From NCBI GenBank assembly GCA_020284085.1, contig JACEVL010000964.1:62001-126000 (forward strand): 64,000 nucleotides of DNA. The letters are read 5' to 3'. The notes below the pieces were generated by a model that searched no databases, had not been told where the DNA came from, and saw nothing but the letters and a program-made list of their open reading frames with translations. The stretch is from Aporrectodea caliginosa. Taxonomy: Eukaryota > Annelida > Clitellata > Crassiclitellata > Lumbricidae. The translations under genes were made by a program, and so were the position numbers. Positions 46,906 to 58,526 of the stretch are shown here, piece by piece; the first letter of the stretch is position 1; every line of letters begins with the position of its first letter.

Positions 46906-47436
46906 GAGAATAGATTCTATTATTTATTTCATACATTACATGCATTTAACCGTAATGGTAATTTCGAGAAAAAGGCGAAGTCGCCGGGAACTAGCTTTTG
47001 CATAGGTGCTCAGTCAAAACAAAATCGACGGACAGGTAAAGCAAGACTCGGTTCGAAGTCAACAACGGTAATTGACGCAGTTAGACAACCGCTGGGTATT
47101 TCAGGGACTGCTTGCAGGACTTCTGTCATTTTCTGACTCTCGTGGGAGTCAATTATCGTTGAAACGGAAAAGAAAAACGCCGAAGGTGGAACTGGACAAC
47201 GAGAACGAAAGTTGACGACAATTCGTTTTAAACCGACCATGTACAATTGTACATGACAATCCAATTTAAAGAAATCCTATCGTATGTTCGTAACACACAG
47301 GACGACTAGTTTTAACATCTGTATCACAGGCCACGTTGGCTAGACGCCTCAGAATATTCCGCATAATGCACTATTGCTTGTTGAAGTTGCGGCTGTGTCA
47401 ACTTGATTTTTCTTTAAATAAACGAATAATATTATG

Positions 47437-47437
<1 letters not shown>

Positions 47438-47515
<78 letters not shown>

Positions 47516-47516
47516 A
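47438..47516. repeat. (GAT)n microsatellite
   Basis: About 26 triplets. Confidence 0.98.
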
Positions 47517-47539
47517 TAAATTCCCGAATGAATGAATGA

Positions 47540-49069
47540 ATGATGATTATACATATAGCATTTTATGATCATATATAAATTATATAATATCATCATCAGT
47601 TCCTGACGCTAGTCATTTAGCGGCGATGGATAGGGCCTACGAATAAATGATCTCCACTGTTCTCCGTCATTTGTCATGTCCTTAGCTCCCCTTAGCGTTA
47701 ATCCAAGTGACGTTAGGCCCTCATTTATATAGAATACAAATAATTATAATATTCATTCATTCTGAGAAATTATATAGCGCCTCTTCAAGATATCTACTCA
47801 GATGCTCATTCTGCGCTAGCCTATTATGATGATAAGTGTTATTACGAACGAAAATATTACATCAGTTAGCAAAAACAATGCACAATAATAATAATAATTT
47901 TAACAGTAATATACACTATAATATAATATATAGTATAATATAACACGTATAGATTATAATATAAAGAATTTTTGATATAATCTATAGATACTCATGCCGC
48001 CATGCGAACTGAGTAGCTCTATTAATCGACGCTTACTTTTATGTTTCATGCAAATTATATGTTTTATGTATTGTTTAGTGTCGTTGGCAAGCGGAGCGCT
48101 GCAGTCCCTATATCGACCCATGTTGTGGGGGATTGAAGTGTTCCAACTACCAGGGCGGCTACTGCATCATTCAATTTCAAGCGTGCATCTGCTATCCACA
48201 GAAATCCTCCGATATGTAGACTTGGCCCATCGGATCTCTCTTACACTCCGCAATCCAGTGGATAGGAAGACCTCTGAAGTCAAGGATCTGTCGTGTGATC
48301 TGAAGTCCATTTCAAGGCATTGAAACCAGTTTGAAACGAATCTAGTCTTGATATATTATTTGATCTGTTCAGATGATGTTCTGTTTCATTCATGACTAAC
48401 TTTGTTAGTAAATTCTGCAAGTTACAAATATTTAAAAAATTGTTTTTAATATAAATTAAACTCTCGTCAGCTTCGATTTTCTCAATGCCTGTAAAGAAGA
48501 TTAAAACTGTCTGTAAATAAGAGCTTTTGGTTGGGAGCGTTTAAAAAATATAGCCTATGAGGAATTATACATAGTTCAATCTGCTAAATGCACCACATTT
48601 GTTTGAACGCCTCTGCATAATTCATCAGAGAGGTTTCGAAAATTGAGGAATCATTTGGTTACAACGCAAACTCGACACAAGTTCACTAATGACAGTAGCG
48701 TAATGAATAATAGTAGCGTGATGGTAGTAGTTTAAGAGCAACGATGAGTTAGCGACGCACTTAATGACTTAGTCGACTGGCCGTAAACATCACAACCAAC
48801 GTATTTTCGACACGATGTTTGCCTGTACGAACAGACGCCATTTTCGATTAAAACGATTGCGTGACGTAATGCACCGTTGCAGACACCACCTGAGCAGGTA
48901 CCGTAGTACGTTAAGAGCTGGTAATTTGACATCGAATGAATGGTTAGACCGTTAGTCCGTGCACTGTGAATTATTGCACCTTCTAAGCAAGCGTTGCTCC
49001 TGTCGTGCAGCTGATGTCTGTCAAATCGAAACGCGGAAATCGCTATTAAAACAATAAGAGAAGAAGAAG
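47540..49069. other. No gene recognised
   Basis: 47755-47820 holds a reversed hairpin tail (TATATAGCGCCTCTTCAAGA). A 109-residue frame at 47994-48323 has a hydrophobic start but no conserved motif. Confidence 0.3.
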
Positions 49070-49330
49070 GCAGCCATGGGTATTAAGTGTTAGTGACTTC
49101 ATTTTCTTAGCCTCTGCATATGATGAGGGCGGGTGGCCAGTTTTCTTCCTCCCCGTCTCGTCTTCCCACCGACAGTGTACTCACTATAGCTGAGTTTGCT
49201 TGAGGCTCAGATGGCTCAGGTAGAGCAGAAATCTCGAACCAAATTTCTGCCCTTGGCGGGATTTCAACCCCGACCTCTCGTTTGACAGTTCACCACGCTA
49301 GCCACTACTGTAGCATTATAGAGCACCCCA
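49070..49330. mobile_element. Dispersed repeat D (SINE-like)
   Basis: Best-preserved copy: GACTTCATTTTCTTAGCCTC, CCCGTCTCGTCTTCCCACCG, GTAGAGCAGAAATCTCGAAC, GGCGGGATTTCAACCCCGAC and a CGCTAGCCACTACTG end. The GGATTTCAACCCCGACC part looks like a reversed tRNA T-arm, suggesting a tRNA-derived SINE read on the minus strand. Confidence 0.65.
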
Positions 49331-49379
49331 TCATTAGCAGTCGATAGCTTAGCGACTTGTTTCGACTTGAGGGCTAAGC

Positions 49380-49410
49380 GCCGGCGGCGGCGGCGGCGGA
49401 TGGCGGCGGG
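49380..49410. repeat. (CGG)n run
   Basis: Interrupted CGG triplets within a GGCTAAGCGC context reminiscent of family T. Confidence 0.85.
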
Positions 49411-50009
49411 TCCGGGGGACAACTAGACACGACCACTGACTGCAGGACTTGTCCTTCACTTCCAAGCTTACACTGATTCCAAATAATACAAGTCTTGGTG
49501 ACAGAGGCGCGTGTCCGTAAACAACTACTTGCCCAGTTACACGGAATCCGGTCAGCAGGCTCGAAGCTTTCACCTGTCTGTTTCAGCTCGCTACCGAATG
49601 GACGCTGCTACGCACAGTTGGTGCAACATCAATATCGGTGAAATAATTTTGCAGTGTAGATTATAATCAGATAATGTTCATATTTGCAGTGCTATAAATA
49701 GGCTTATTCAGGATCGGTGGGCATACAGCGCAGAACAGATCCTGGGTCCGATTGTTAGCAGTCTATTGCCAGTGAAGCGTCTGAAGAAGAATCTGGGACG
49801 GCACGTGCGGCGTAAAGAACTGTGTTGCAACGTCTTCGTTATCTATGCCTGAAATTCAGAGGCGTTACGATGGTATGGGAAGAAAGACTACACACGCGAA
49901 GTCAATTCTGTAGATAAGTTTATATAATATATAGACAAGACATTCTTTTCAGAGCTGTTGTCTGTATTACTCGAAGCTATAGGCTACTTTATAACGAGGT
50001 ATTTAACGG

Positions 50010-50400
50010 CTTCTGAACTGCAGTGGTTTGTAAATACAGTGATCATTATTTTTATTACAGTTGCTCACTCTATGTTGGCCTCCCAGCTGGTCGGTTGGGG
50101 TGTCTGGACAGGGTCCTGCGTTCCACCGCGTGTCTTTCCGGACGCATTCCCAGAGTTGGCCATGTCTCTTGTTATATACTTAATGCGCTCCACTGGCTCC
50201 CTCTCCAACACGGCGGATCTCAAATCGAATCATCGCTTTGGTCTGGCGGTCCCTGCTGGGCCTCGCTTCAGCCTATCTTCGCACCCTCAGCTGCCTGGTC
50301 GTCGCTCTCTCCCAGGGCCGATGAAAGGGAGGATCAGAGGGGTTGCTGCCCCGGGGCCCGGTTCTATAGAAGGGGCCCTTGGTAGGTCCCCGGAATTGTC
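50010..50400 (+). mobile_element. LINE fragment, C-terminal reverse transcriptase
   Basis: Split over two frames: CSLYVGLPAGRLGCLDRVLR, then RIPRVGHVSCYILNALHWLP followed by shifted remnants. This is the LNAAARLI...HWLPL region of a CR1/L2-like element of a different subfamily from the other copies. A GGGGCCCGGTTCTATAG tract ends it. Confidence 0.7.
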
Positions 50401-50470
50401 TAAAACTTTGTTCAAACTGAAGAAACCTGTGGGTTTTGGCCTAATGCAGTCTGTAGGTCCTACATGACGA

Positions 50471-51879
50471 ATGTTTCATTATACATGATATCTACACAGG
50501 GCCACAGACGTATGTATGTGTTATGTCTATCTAGGTCACCTGGTGGGTCGGAGGATTTGACCCACAGTAGAAACAAACACAGTTGTACACGAAGATACGT
50601 TCATTCGGATGAACGCCATATATGGGCATGGATGATTCTCACTTTCTGGTGTATAACCACTGCATACTCTTACCTTTATCAATCACTGTGCTCCAGCGCC
50701 AAAGAATGCAGTCAATGTCTCGCTGCAGCCTCCAGTGTTCATGTTACTCGGCCTTTCAGCTTGCGAAAGTAGTTCTTCATGTTCAAAATACAGCCGCTAA
50801 TCCATTCGTTTACTTTTAAACAAAAAACCATTTTTAATTACATTTTTTAATGTAATTGTTTCAATTTACTCACTATTTTATGAAGCGTTATACAGGATCC
50901 GATCTAATGAATTTCTTTACCAATAAGCAAGCCACTAACGAATGTGACGATGAAAATGGAACTGAAGAGGTTAGCATTGCAGATAATTCTATTAAGCAGT
51001 GTTGTTAACGAAACCGATTTAATAGCTGTGAAACTTAACAGTATCAGTTGCTCAGTCAAAGGATTTAGGAGTAAGCACAGTAACAGACGTTGGTCATCGC
51101 TCATCAGAATGATTTTGGACTAGCAGTTGGTGCAAAGTTAACTGATGCAGAAAAATTTCGATTTCTGGCTGAATTCTATAGGCCTACCAGAATCGTATGC
51201 TTGGTGGCATTACGCACCTCTTTTGTAAAATCCTGGCTACGCCACTGAAGTTATAAAGGATATCCGATTATTTCAATTATTCAGATCTAGGTCAAAACTT
51301 TTGTGGTCATATTATAGTTGAATAACTTGAATTTGAAGAACAACGCTTATCAGTATTTTGAGATTCATCAGCAGTCAGCCTTGATTTGATTATTGGTTTT
51401 TCTGACAGGCATAAACTCTGTTACTGTATGTCAATTTATGAATTGAAATTTGAGTAATTATCAAACTAAATAATACCTTACCTTACTGCTGGATGTAAGT
51501 TATCATAATAAATAATTGATACCAAATTACCAATATTTGATATTATATTCCATAAAGTTGATGATTAATTAGAAGATGAATTACCATCAGAAATCTGGGG
51601 CTCAATAAAGGAAAGAAAGATTAAGTGAAAGTCAGGAATGCAAGCGAGAGACAGACGCTCCTTCGAAGTCTTGCATTTTCAATTTCATCAAAAGCGAATG
51701 ATGCAGCAAATCAAGCTGACAGTATCATTGCTGGGGTTGATGATTATTGTACAAAGAGAGTTGTCGATGTACTCCATGTAGACAATGCAACGCAGCAACT
51801 CATTCTCTCGAAATTGAATATCATAATGCGATAACTGTCATTTAAAGATCAACATGCTAAAACCGACTCTCTGCATAAA
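50471..51879. other. No gene recognised
   Basis: Short frames only (for example 51625-51834); no conserved motif seen. Confidence 0.3.
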
Positions 51880-52084
51880 TACAGAGTTCACGAGATAATG
51901 CAGAGAAAGTATTAAGCAGAATCAAACAAAGAACTGCAAAAAGTCTTAAGATTCATCTGTCGCTAACAAGGAGGGGTGAGGAACAATTGAGCTATCTACC
52001 ATCACAGCAGATTAGCACAGCACTGCCGCTTTCGATTGATGCCAGGCCCAGGAATGAATAAAGAATGAGAATGGCGCTATTCAT

Positions 52085-52745
52085 ATATTCCTATCTAAGC
52101 TTACCCGCTCTTCTTACTTCCAACTTATGCGTCTTAGAGCTATTCGCAGATCTGTTTCATCCTCTACCTTCCCCTTAATTGTCCATGCTTTTGTCTGTTC
52201 TCGAATTGAATATTGTAATTCTCTCCTTGTTGGCTTACTCGAGGTTCGTCTATCTCCTCTTCAGTCTGTACTGAATGCTGCTGCCAGACTTATAGCTCGC
52301 CTCCCTCGATTTCTCTCACATCTCTACATTTATGGCTGAACAACTTCATTGGCTTCCTCTCTCTGTGCGCATCCAATTCAAAGTTCTCATTCTCATGCTC
52401 AAATCTCAACTGGGTCTTGCTCCAAAATATCTTTGTCACCAAATTCTCCCCCCCCCTCTCTGCCACGTCAAAGCGTCCTCTCAGATCCTCTGACCGGCTT
52501 GACCTTTTTGTTCCCCGTGTCAGGACCACAATGGTTCAATCCAGGTCCTTTGTGTGCATAGGTCCCTTTCTATGGAATCGACTTCCTCCTTCTCTACGCT
52601 CTACAATCCTATCTAGTAGCATCTATACCTCTTTCTCAAATTAAAACCTTCCTTTTTCCTCGGAGTACCTCGCACTGGGAGCGCTTCTGAGAGGCTTATG
52701 CTATGAGAAGCGCTTTATAAATGATCAAATACAATACAATACAAT
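52085..52745 (+). mobile_element. L2-type LINE 3' part
   Basis: Frames give LRAIRRSVSSSTFPLIVHAF, CSRIEYCNSLLVGLLEVRLS, LNAAARLIARLPRF and, in another frame, SSDRLDLFVPRVRT. It ends GGGAGCGCTTCTGAGAGGCT...GAGAAGCGCTTTATAAATG and an (ACAAT)n tail. Copy B of the surrounding segment has no LINE here, confirming insertion after duplication. Confidence 0.9.
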
Positions 52746-53219
52746 ATTCATCTTTGCTCTGACACAGCATTGTTAAATAGAAATACCTACAGTCTTACAT
52801 GTACCCCTGGAGCAATTCGCAAAGACACTCTCTTACACCTGAGCGCACGGCGATTCATTGATCAATAATTATCTGCAATCGACGGCTCGAGTATCTCCTA
52901 TCTCCGTTAGATGGAGTGGTGTATTATAAATAAGAAGGAAGCATTGGATATGCATTTCATTTGCTATGTTTTTTCAATTCACCTGCGGGCGAAGAATAAC
53001 TCTGCTATTGATAATTAATTCATTCTGAACACTCGGTGTTGTTAGATGAATTGGCTGTAAAGGAGTTTACGTGAAAATCGATGTTTACGTCAAAAGCATG
53101 ATGTAGGCTATACTCACGCAGTGCTGTATACGGACTCATGTCTAGGGAGGTTTGAATCGATAGAAATGTTGGATCGCTGGTAAAAGTGAAACATCTGTGT
53201 CCATCTGTGAAACATCAGG

Positions 53220-53632
53220 ATCCTGAGTGGCCGATTGGGTTGGTGCCCGCTCGCCGCGCCGGCGCCCCGGGTTCGCTTCCCGGTCGGGTCGGATTATCAG
53301 AGATTAATTTCTCGGATCTTTACTGCGGGTGGCTCGGTCGCATTATAAACGTGGAGTACAATACAACACACAATACAACACATCACAATACAACTGGGGC
53401 GCGGTGGTGTAGGGGTATGTTCGGTGCCTTGCAGCTGGAGGGTTGCGGGTTCGAATCTACCTCAAGCCGCCGCGTAGGGACCCTGGGCAAGTCCTTCACT
53501 CGCAATTGCTCATGCGCTTCGGCGTGAAACTCCGATTCAGCGTTCGCGCAGTAGTCGGGAGCGCCTCTGAATGGGAAATCTGGTTGGGGCGCTATAACAA
53601 GTGTTCAAATACAATACAATACAATACAATCT
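53220..53632 (+). mobile_element. Dimeric tRNA-derived SINE
   Basis: First head GAGTGGCCGATTGGGTTGG...CGGGTTCGCTTCCCGG, then ATCAGAGATTAATTTCTCGG and GTGGAGTACAATACAAC. Second head GGGGCGCGGTGGTGTAGGGG...GGTTGCGGGTTCGAATC, then GGGAGCGCCTCTGAATGGG...GGGGCGCTATAAC and (ACAAT)n. Flanked by ATCTGTG on both sides, and absent from copy B near 63940. Confidence 0.9.
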
Positions 53633-53700
53633 GTGCAGTTGAAAACCGATTATGGCACGTGTGACTGTGAGCAGGAGCTGCCTATGAAATGAATGTGGAG

Positions 53701-54149
53701 ATGTCAATAAGGTAAGGTGCAATGTTGTCTTTCAGAAAACATTATGCAGTTTGAATTTGTCTCATTTAACAGCTACTACTCACACATAGTTTGTTCAGTT
53801 GTCTGTAGGCTATGTGTTGCGAAACCTACACTCAAAGTTCCATAGGCCTTATCTGTTCTTAATTGAAATAATTATCTTCTTCTAACTGCCGTTAGTGCGA
53901 GTAAAAGCTGTTGACGTTGTTAGCAAGTTAGATCATTATTTATTGACAGTTCGGCCTAAAACACGGGTAGCAGATTGGTTAAAGCACTCAGCTTGGTAAC
54001 GCGGAGTTTCTAATGTCTCTCTTGGCGGAACTCTGAAAGGAGGTACAATCAAATACTGTTGTATGTAACACCTGATTGCATTCATTCTGGGTGTAGGCCG
54101 ATATATGCCTAGCTTACATTGCATAATATCATCTGACTTACCAGTATAC
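53701..54149. other. No gene recognised
   Basis: Nothing recognised on either strand. Confidence 0.3.
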
Positions 54150-54385
54150 GATGCACGCTGCATAGGTGAGTCGGTGCCATTAACGGTGAATGCAACAATG
54201 CAGAGCCGTTCCTTCTCTGTGGTTGGTCCAACAACCTGGAACGGGCTAACACTAGATTTACGACACCTTCCAAACTGTTCTCAGTTTCACCAACTGTTGA
54301 AGACTGCATTCTTCCGTATGGCCTGGGTCGGGAGCGCCTCTGAGTAGGGATCTTGAAGGGGCGCTATATAAATTCTGATTGATTG
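54150..54385 (+). mobile_element. LINE 3' end fragment
   Basis: SRSFSVVGPTTWNGLTLDLR is the usual C-terminal RSF...P..WN.LP motif of L2/CR1 LINEs. It ends TCGGGAGCGCCTCTGAGTAG...GGGGCGCTATATAAATTC with a GATTG tail. This 3' end is nearly the same as that of the dimeric SINE. Confidence 0.8.
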
Positions 54386-54894
54386 GTTAATTAGATGATC
54401 AGTCGCTTTTTTGGATGTGAAATTTGCATATCAACTGAGAAATTCTTAGGACTCCTTAAACAGGGTACAAGTAAATTCGTGGGCCAAAGCCAAAGCCATA
54501 TTACCAACGCACCGCAGACTTAATGCAGGCACTTACCAGCGTATTTATGCTAATAAATTTAGGCAGTAATTGTAAGACGTATTATATACCAGGGTGCGGA
54601 TATGCAATTGGTTTTATAAGGAATATACTTTTATGCCTACTTGCTTACTTACTAAAATCAACTGCCTTCTTGAAAAATAGCTTCACTTAATGCGACTAAA
54701 CATTTGGAATCGATCAGATTCTGATCAGATATATTATCTCGTTTCCATGTAGTAGCCTACTTTGTCTGTTTCATCTTAGGTTCCTGAGACTTGATAAAAA
54801 ATTCCACCCGACAACATATAGCAACTTCAGCAATTCTAGTAAAGGCTGAAGATATTCCGTTACAAGGAACGTCTATTTCCGAAGATTGTCCAAA

Positions 54895-56232
54895 ATGAAA
54901 GTCAATAGCAGGACTTTACTTAACACCAAAGATATAAAAGGCCTGAAATTTTGCATTTTAACATGCGCTGTTTTGATTCTGCTGTCAATGTATTATTTGG
55001 AGAAAGGGAGTAAACTGGATGCAATCACCCAGGTTATTTACGAGCAGAAGGCTGAATTTCGAGTGATAAAACTGATGAACGGAGTTCACACTTTCTCGAA
55101 TGTCTGCATTGAAGAATTGGCAACACCAAAGTTGGAGAACAGATTAAGATTGATCTTCAACGAAACCAAGAAAATTGTCATCTACGGAAACAACAGCCAA
55201 GCGGATGGGGCAAGTATTACAATGGAAGTGGCCGGATCCGGAAACTCTTTGTGGAACCACTGGGAAATACACTTCCGACAACACGTTCTACCACCTGAAC
55301 ATAAGAGATACCTTAGAGATACAGCATTCTTTGTACAGCCAACCTGTCCTGGCAATTTCCACCATTTCTTCATAGATGAATTCATTCCTCTCTACAGCGT
55401 CATTCTTCTTAGTAACCGGTTACATCCGGGGGCTCGTAATCAAATACTATACCGCACTCCTCAAGTCGCATCGGATGATGACAGGTGTCATTCAAGACGC
55501 ACATATGAAGGATTTCTACGGACTTTGTACATTGACGACTTTCACGACGTCTTCTACAACCTTCCTAACAACACCTGCTTCCGACAAGCCGTCTTCGGCA
55601 GCACGCCTCTCTTATTCCGTCAGCGTGACGTCATCGATCACGTGCTGCGATATTACAACTTGACATTACACAGCAATAGAAAATCCAGCGACCTCTATGT
55701 TACCATTTTGGGACGTAAAGATAGGCGCATCATAAACGCTGAAGAAGTGCTTTCTTTCGCGAAAGAGGTCGGATTTAAGAATCTGAGAATTGTTGACTGT
55801 GCAAACAAATCCGTTCAGTATCAGCTTGAGATTATGTCGAATTCGTATGTTTTCATTGGTATTCAGGGGGCTGGGCTACAATGGTCCATGTTCATGCCCG
55901 AAGGCTCCTACCTCATCGAACTCGCCTGGCCTCACAAACACTGGAGGTTCTATTATGAAAATTTCGTCCCGCCTTTCGGATTAACGTGGAGAGGAGTAGG
56001 TGTACAGGATGTTAGACTTAACTGGACTACGTATGCGATTAATGTGCGACGTGGAGTTCCAGTTAGCGACGCTGAGAAACCAATATTGATAAAAGATCAC
56101 CCAAAAGACGCGACTGACAACATCTGGAAATGGTCTGACATCGTCGTTCAAAAAAGTGAGATATTGGGAACGTTGCAAATTGTTATTAACGGACTAAATG
56201 CGTTTCAACTTTCAATAGAACTTTCGATATAG
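54895..56232 (+). CDS. Glycosyltransferase family 61 protein
   Basis: Start set at the ATG at 54895 (CAAAATGAAA); the longer frame from 54886 would need a TTG. 445 residues in one exon. Residues 17-35 (LKFCILTCAVLILLSMYYL) form a type II signal anchor, so a Golgi or ER lumenal enzyme is expected. The family 61 (DUF563) domain spans about 90-400. It shows NFHHFFIDEFIPLY at about 153, VTILGRKDRRIINAEEV at about 269, and FIGIQGAGLQWSMFMPEGSY at about 320, the GAG/H-type nucleotide-sugar region of the family. Several N-glycosylation sequons (such as NNT, NLT, NKS, NWT) support a lumenal domain. The family includes EOGT and POMGNT2; this is not clearly either, and the acceptor is unknown. Lack of introns suggests a retrocopy or an intronless expansion. 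Confidence 0.88.
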   Translation: MKVNSRTLLNTKDIKGLKFCILTCAVLILLSMYYLEKGSKLDAITQVIYEQKAEFRVIKLMNGVHTFSNVCIEELATPKLENRLRLIFNETKKIVIYGNNSQADGASITMEVAGSGNSLWNHWEIHFRQHVLPPEHKRYLRDTAFFVQPTCPGNFHHFFIDEFIPLYSVILLSNRLHPGARNQILYRTPQVASDDDRCHSRRTYEGFLRTLYIDDFHDVFYNLPNNTCFRQAVFGSTPLLFRQRDVIDHVLRYYNLTLHSNRKSSDLYVTILGRKDRRIINAEEVLSFAKEVGFKNLRIVDCANKSVQYQLEIMSNSYVFIGIQGAGLQWSMFMPEGSYLIELAWPHKHWRFYYENFVPPFGLTWRGVGVQDVRLNWTTYAINVRRGVPVSDAEKPILIKDHPKDATDNIWKWSDIVVQKSEILGTLQIVINGLNAFQLSIELSI

Positions 56233-56491
56233 CTAATCAGCAAATCAGGACTGGTCAGTATTTTAGAAGGCTTGCTATGAATCATGTTGTCTGAGACTTA
56301 TAAGTCATCCTCTTAGGCCTAAAAACAATATACTTCTACGCTTGTTTGCTTTCTATCGTTTTGTATGGAAGCTCTCTTGGTGATATAATCTAACATTTCA
56401 TGACTGAAAACACAACACTCATTCTAATCTTTCTTATTACCAGAAGTATAATCAGACACATGTAGTAATACCTGTATACCTATTTCATCCC

Positions 56492-56497
56492 AATAAA
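56492..56497 (+). promoter_or_regulatory. Poly(A) signal of the glycosyltransferase
   Basis: AATAAA 260 nt after the stop codon; a second AATAAA stands at 56552. Confidence 0.6.
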
Positions 56498-56839
56498 CGA
56501 ATATATTATAATTATTGTTGTTCCTGGTAGTGGTATGTCAACTTGCTTGTAAATAAACGAACGAATATTTGTATATTTATATATATGCCTATATATGTAT
56601 ATGCATAATATGTATATATATAGAAGGATTTAGGATCACTGAATTAAGTAACGGGGTAATTTACACACGCGCCTCTATACTACACATCCTTTCATTTTCA
56701 ATTTTCCTAATCCGATGCATTGAAGTGAAACCACGTGACTACCGGTACATCTGACCAAATTTGTAGTCTAGGCATGTCAAAATGAGTCGCGAGCTGCAAT
56801 CGATCGTAACTGACAAGTGGAAAAGTGTAGCAAGTGAAC

Positions 56840-57555
56840 AATTGTGTTCAGTTATTTGGGTACACGTTGATTAAAGGCTTCAAACGTTCACCAGGAGACT
56901 CAAATGTTGTTCTTGTTACTTCCACCTCAGGCGTTTCAGGTCTATTCAAAGATTTGTTTCATCCTCTACCTTCACCAGAATTGTCCACGCTTTTGTCTGT
57001 TCTCGAACTGACTATTGTAATTCTCTCCTTGTTGGCTTACCCACAGTTCGGTAATATTTCCTCTTCAGTCCGTACTGAATGCTTCTGCAAGACTTATTGT
57101 TCGCCTTTTGGTTGATTCTCTCATATTCTACGTTTATGGTTGAACAATTAACATCTTAACTGGCTCCCTCTCTCTGCGCGCATCGAAATTAAAGTTCTCA
57201 TTCTCGTGCTCAAAGCTCAACTGGGTCTTGCTCCAAAATATCTTTTTCACCAAAGTCTCTGCCGAGTCACTGCCTCAGTTACAAAGAGCGGCGTGGTCTC
57301 TTCATTCCCCGTGTTAGGACCGAATTGGCTAAATGCAGACCCTTTTCCTGAATAGATCCTCTCTATGGAATGGACTTCCTTTTCTCTATACTCTACCATC
57401 CTCTCCGGTCGCCTCTCTGCTTCTCTCTCAGCTTAGAACCTTCCTTTTCTCTCGGGGTATCTTGCACTGCCACGGGAGCGCTTCTGAAAGACTTATGCTG
57501 TGAGAAGCGCTTCATAACAATGATCAAATACAAAACAAATACAATACAATCTCTG
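56840..57555 (+). mobile_element. Decayed L2-type LINE 3' part
   Basis: Nucleotide-level similarity to the 52085-52745 copy (TTCATCCTCTACCTTC, TTTTGTCTGTTCTCGAA, AAAGTTCTCATTCTCRTGCT). It ends GGGAGCGCTTCTGAAAGACT...GAGAAGCGCTTCATAAC and ATACAAAACAAATACAAT. Reading frames are destroyed. Confidence 0.75.
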
Positions 57556-57924
57556 CTAATTTTATGTACAGAACTATTTTGAACTTTTGCACGTGTATAA
57601 GTTTTCTGAGTTGTTTTTCTGGCTATTTGATTTCTACGACGATTTTGCGTTTATTTGCTAATACACTGTCACATATAGGCTATGGCCTAATTCTGTTTTG
57701 TCCGCATTCACATAACTTCATGACAATAATTATTTCGGGGTTGATGGAGCCCAAGAACTGTAAATATACGTGATACATGCGACAAAAGCTCTATGGTGTC
57801 GATTTATTTGATATTGCTTGAAAATTTGTCAGTTTATTTTGTGCTACTATTAAGGGAACACCCTAGGTGCACACGTGTAATCGTGTATACACAATACTGA
57901 CGTATGTGATGATTAGAAGATAGA

Positions 57925-57985
57925 ACTTACGTCGTGAGGGTCGGTTAGGGTCAGGGTTAGGGTTAGTGTCGTCATTAGAAGGCAG
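57925..57985. repeat. Telomere-like TTAGGG-containing repeat, copy 2
   Basis: CGTCGTGAGGGTCGGTTAGG followed by GTCAGGGTTAGGGTTAGTG; matches 38255-38310. Confidence 0.7.
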
Positions 57986-57994
57986 ATAAAGGCT

Positions 57995-58330
57995 ACGACA
58001 ATGCTACAAAAAGGCTATGACCTCCTTCAAATTCACATGCTCTCAAGGAACATGCGATCTTCCGGAAACCGAACTCTAGTCTTGCACCGCTGTCACACAA
58101 CAACTGCATCAAGATCCTTCATCTCAGCAGCCCCTCGAATATGGAACAATCTTCCTACGGACATTAGAAATTCTACAGCCCTCGCTGTCTTCAAGAAACA
58201 TCTAAAAACTGAACTTTTCACACAGACCCATCTTGAGTGATTTACCTCTGCTCCTCAAAGTGCTTCTGAATCGTTGCTTCGAGTCATCGACTGCTTAGGC
58301 CTACAAACTACGGCACTCAAATCTCTATTA
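57995..58330 (+). mobile_element. CR1-type LINE 3' end
   Basis: A frame to 58240 gives SRSFISAAPRIWNNLPTDIR and NSTALAVFKKHLKTELFTQ, the conserved C-terminus of CR1/L2 elements. An (AAT)n tail follows at 58330. Confidence 0.8.
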
Positions 58331-58364
58331 TTATAATAATAAAATAATAATAATAATAATAATG

Positions 58365-58409
<45 letters not shown>

Positions 58410-58414
58410 GGGCC

Positions 58415-58467
<53 letters not shown>

Positions 58468-58490
58468 TTATAATAATAATAATAATAATA

Positions 58491-58525
<35 letters not shown>
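58330..58525. repeat. (AAT)n then (ATT)n inverted microsatellite
   Basis: AAT triplets, GGGCCT interruption, AAT triplets, then ATT triplets. The AAT and ATT halves are mutually complementary and could fold. Confidence 0.97.

Positions 58526-58526
<1 letters not shown>

Larger units (their letters stand above)
51880..53700 (+). repeat. Duplicated segment, copy A
   Basis: Aligns in the same orientation with 59995-64000 (copy B) from GATAATGCAGAGAAAGTA through CTTAAGATTCATCT, GAGCAATT(C/G)GCAAAG, CTGAGCGCAC, CATTGATCAA to GGCACGTGTG(A/G)CTGTGAGCA. Interrupted here by an L2 LINE (about 52085-52745) and a dimeric SINE (53220-53632), both absent from copy B. Near 52010 it retains the unoccupied target of the copy B hAT element. 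Confidence 0.85.

Noticed and set aside
46526..47136. 120-164-residue charged frames
   Set aside because: Mostly a GACA/GA purine array; the flanking parts have no conserved motif and no splice support.
47994..48323. 109-residue frame with a hydrophobic N-terminal part
   Set aside because: No recognisable domain, no splice sites or promoter, and atypical composition.
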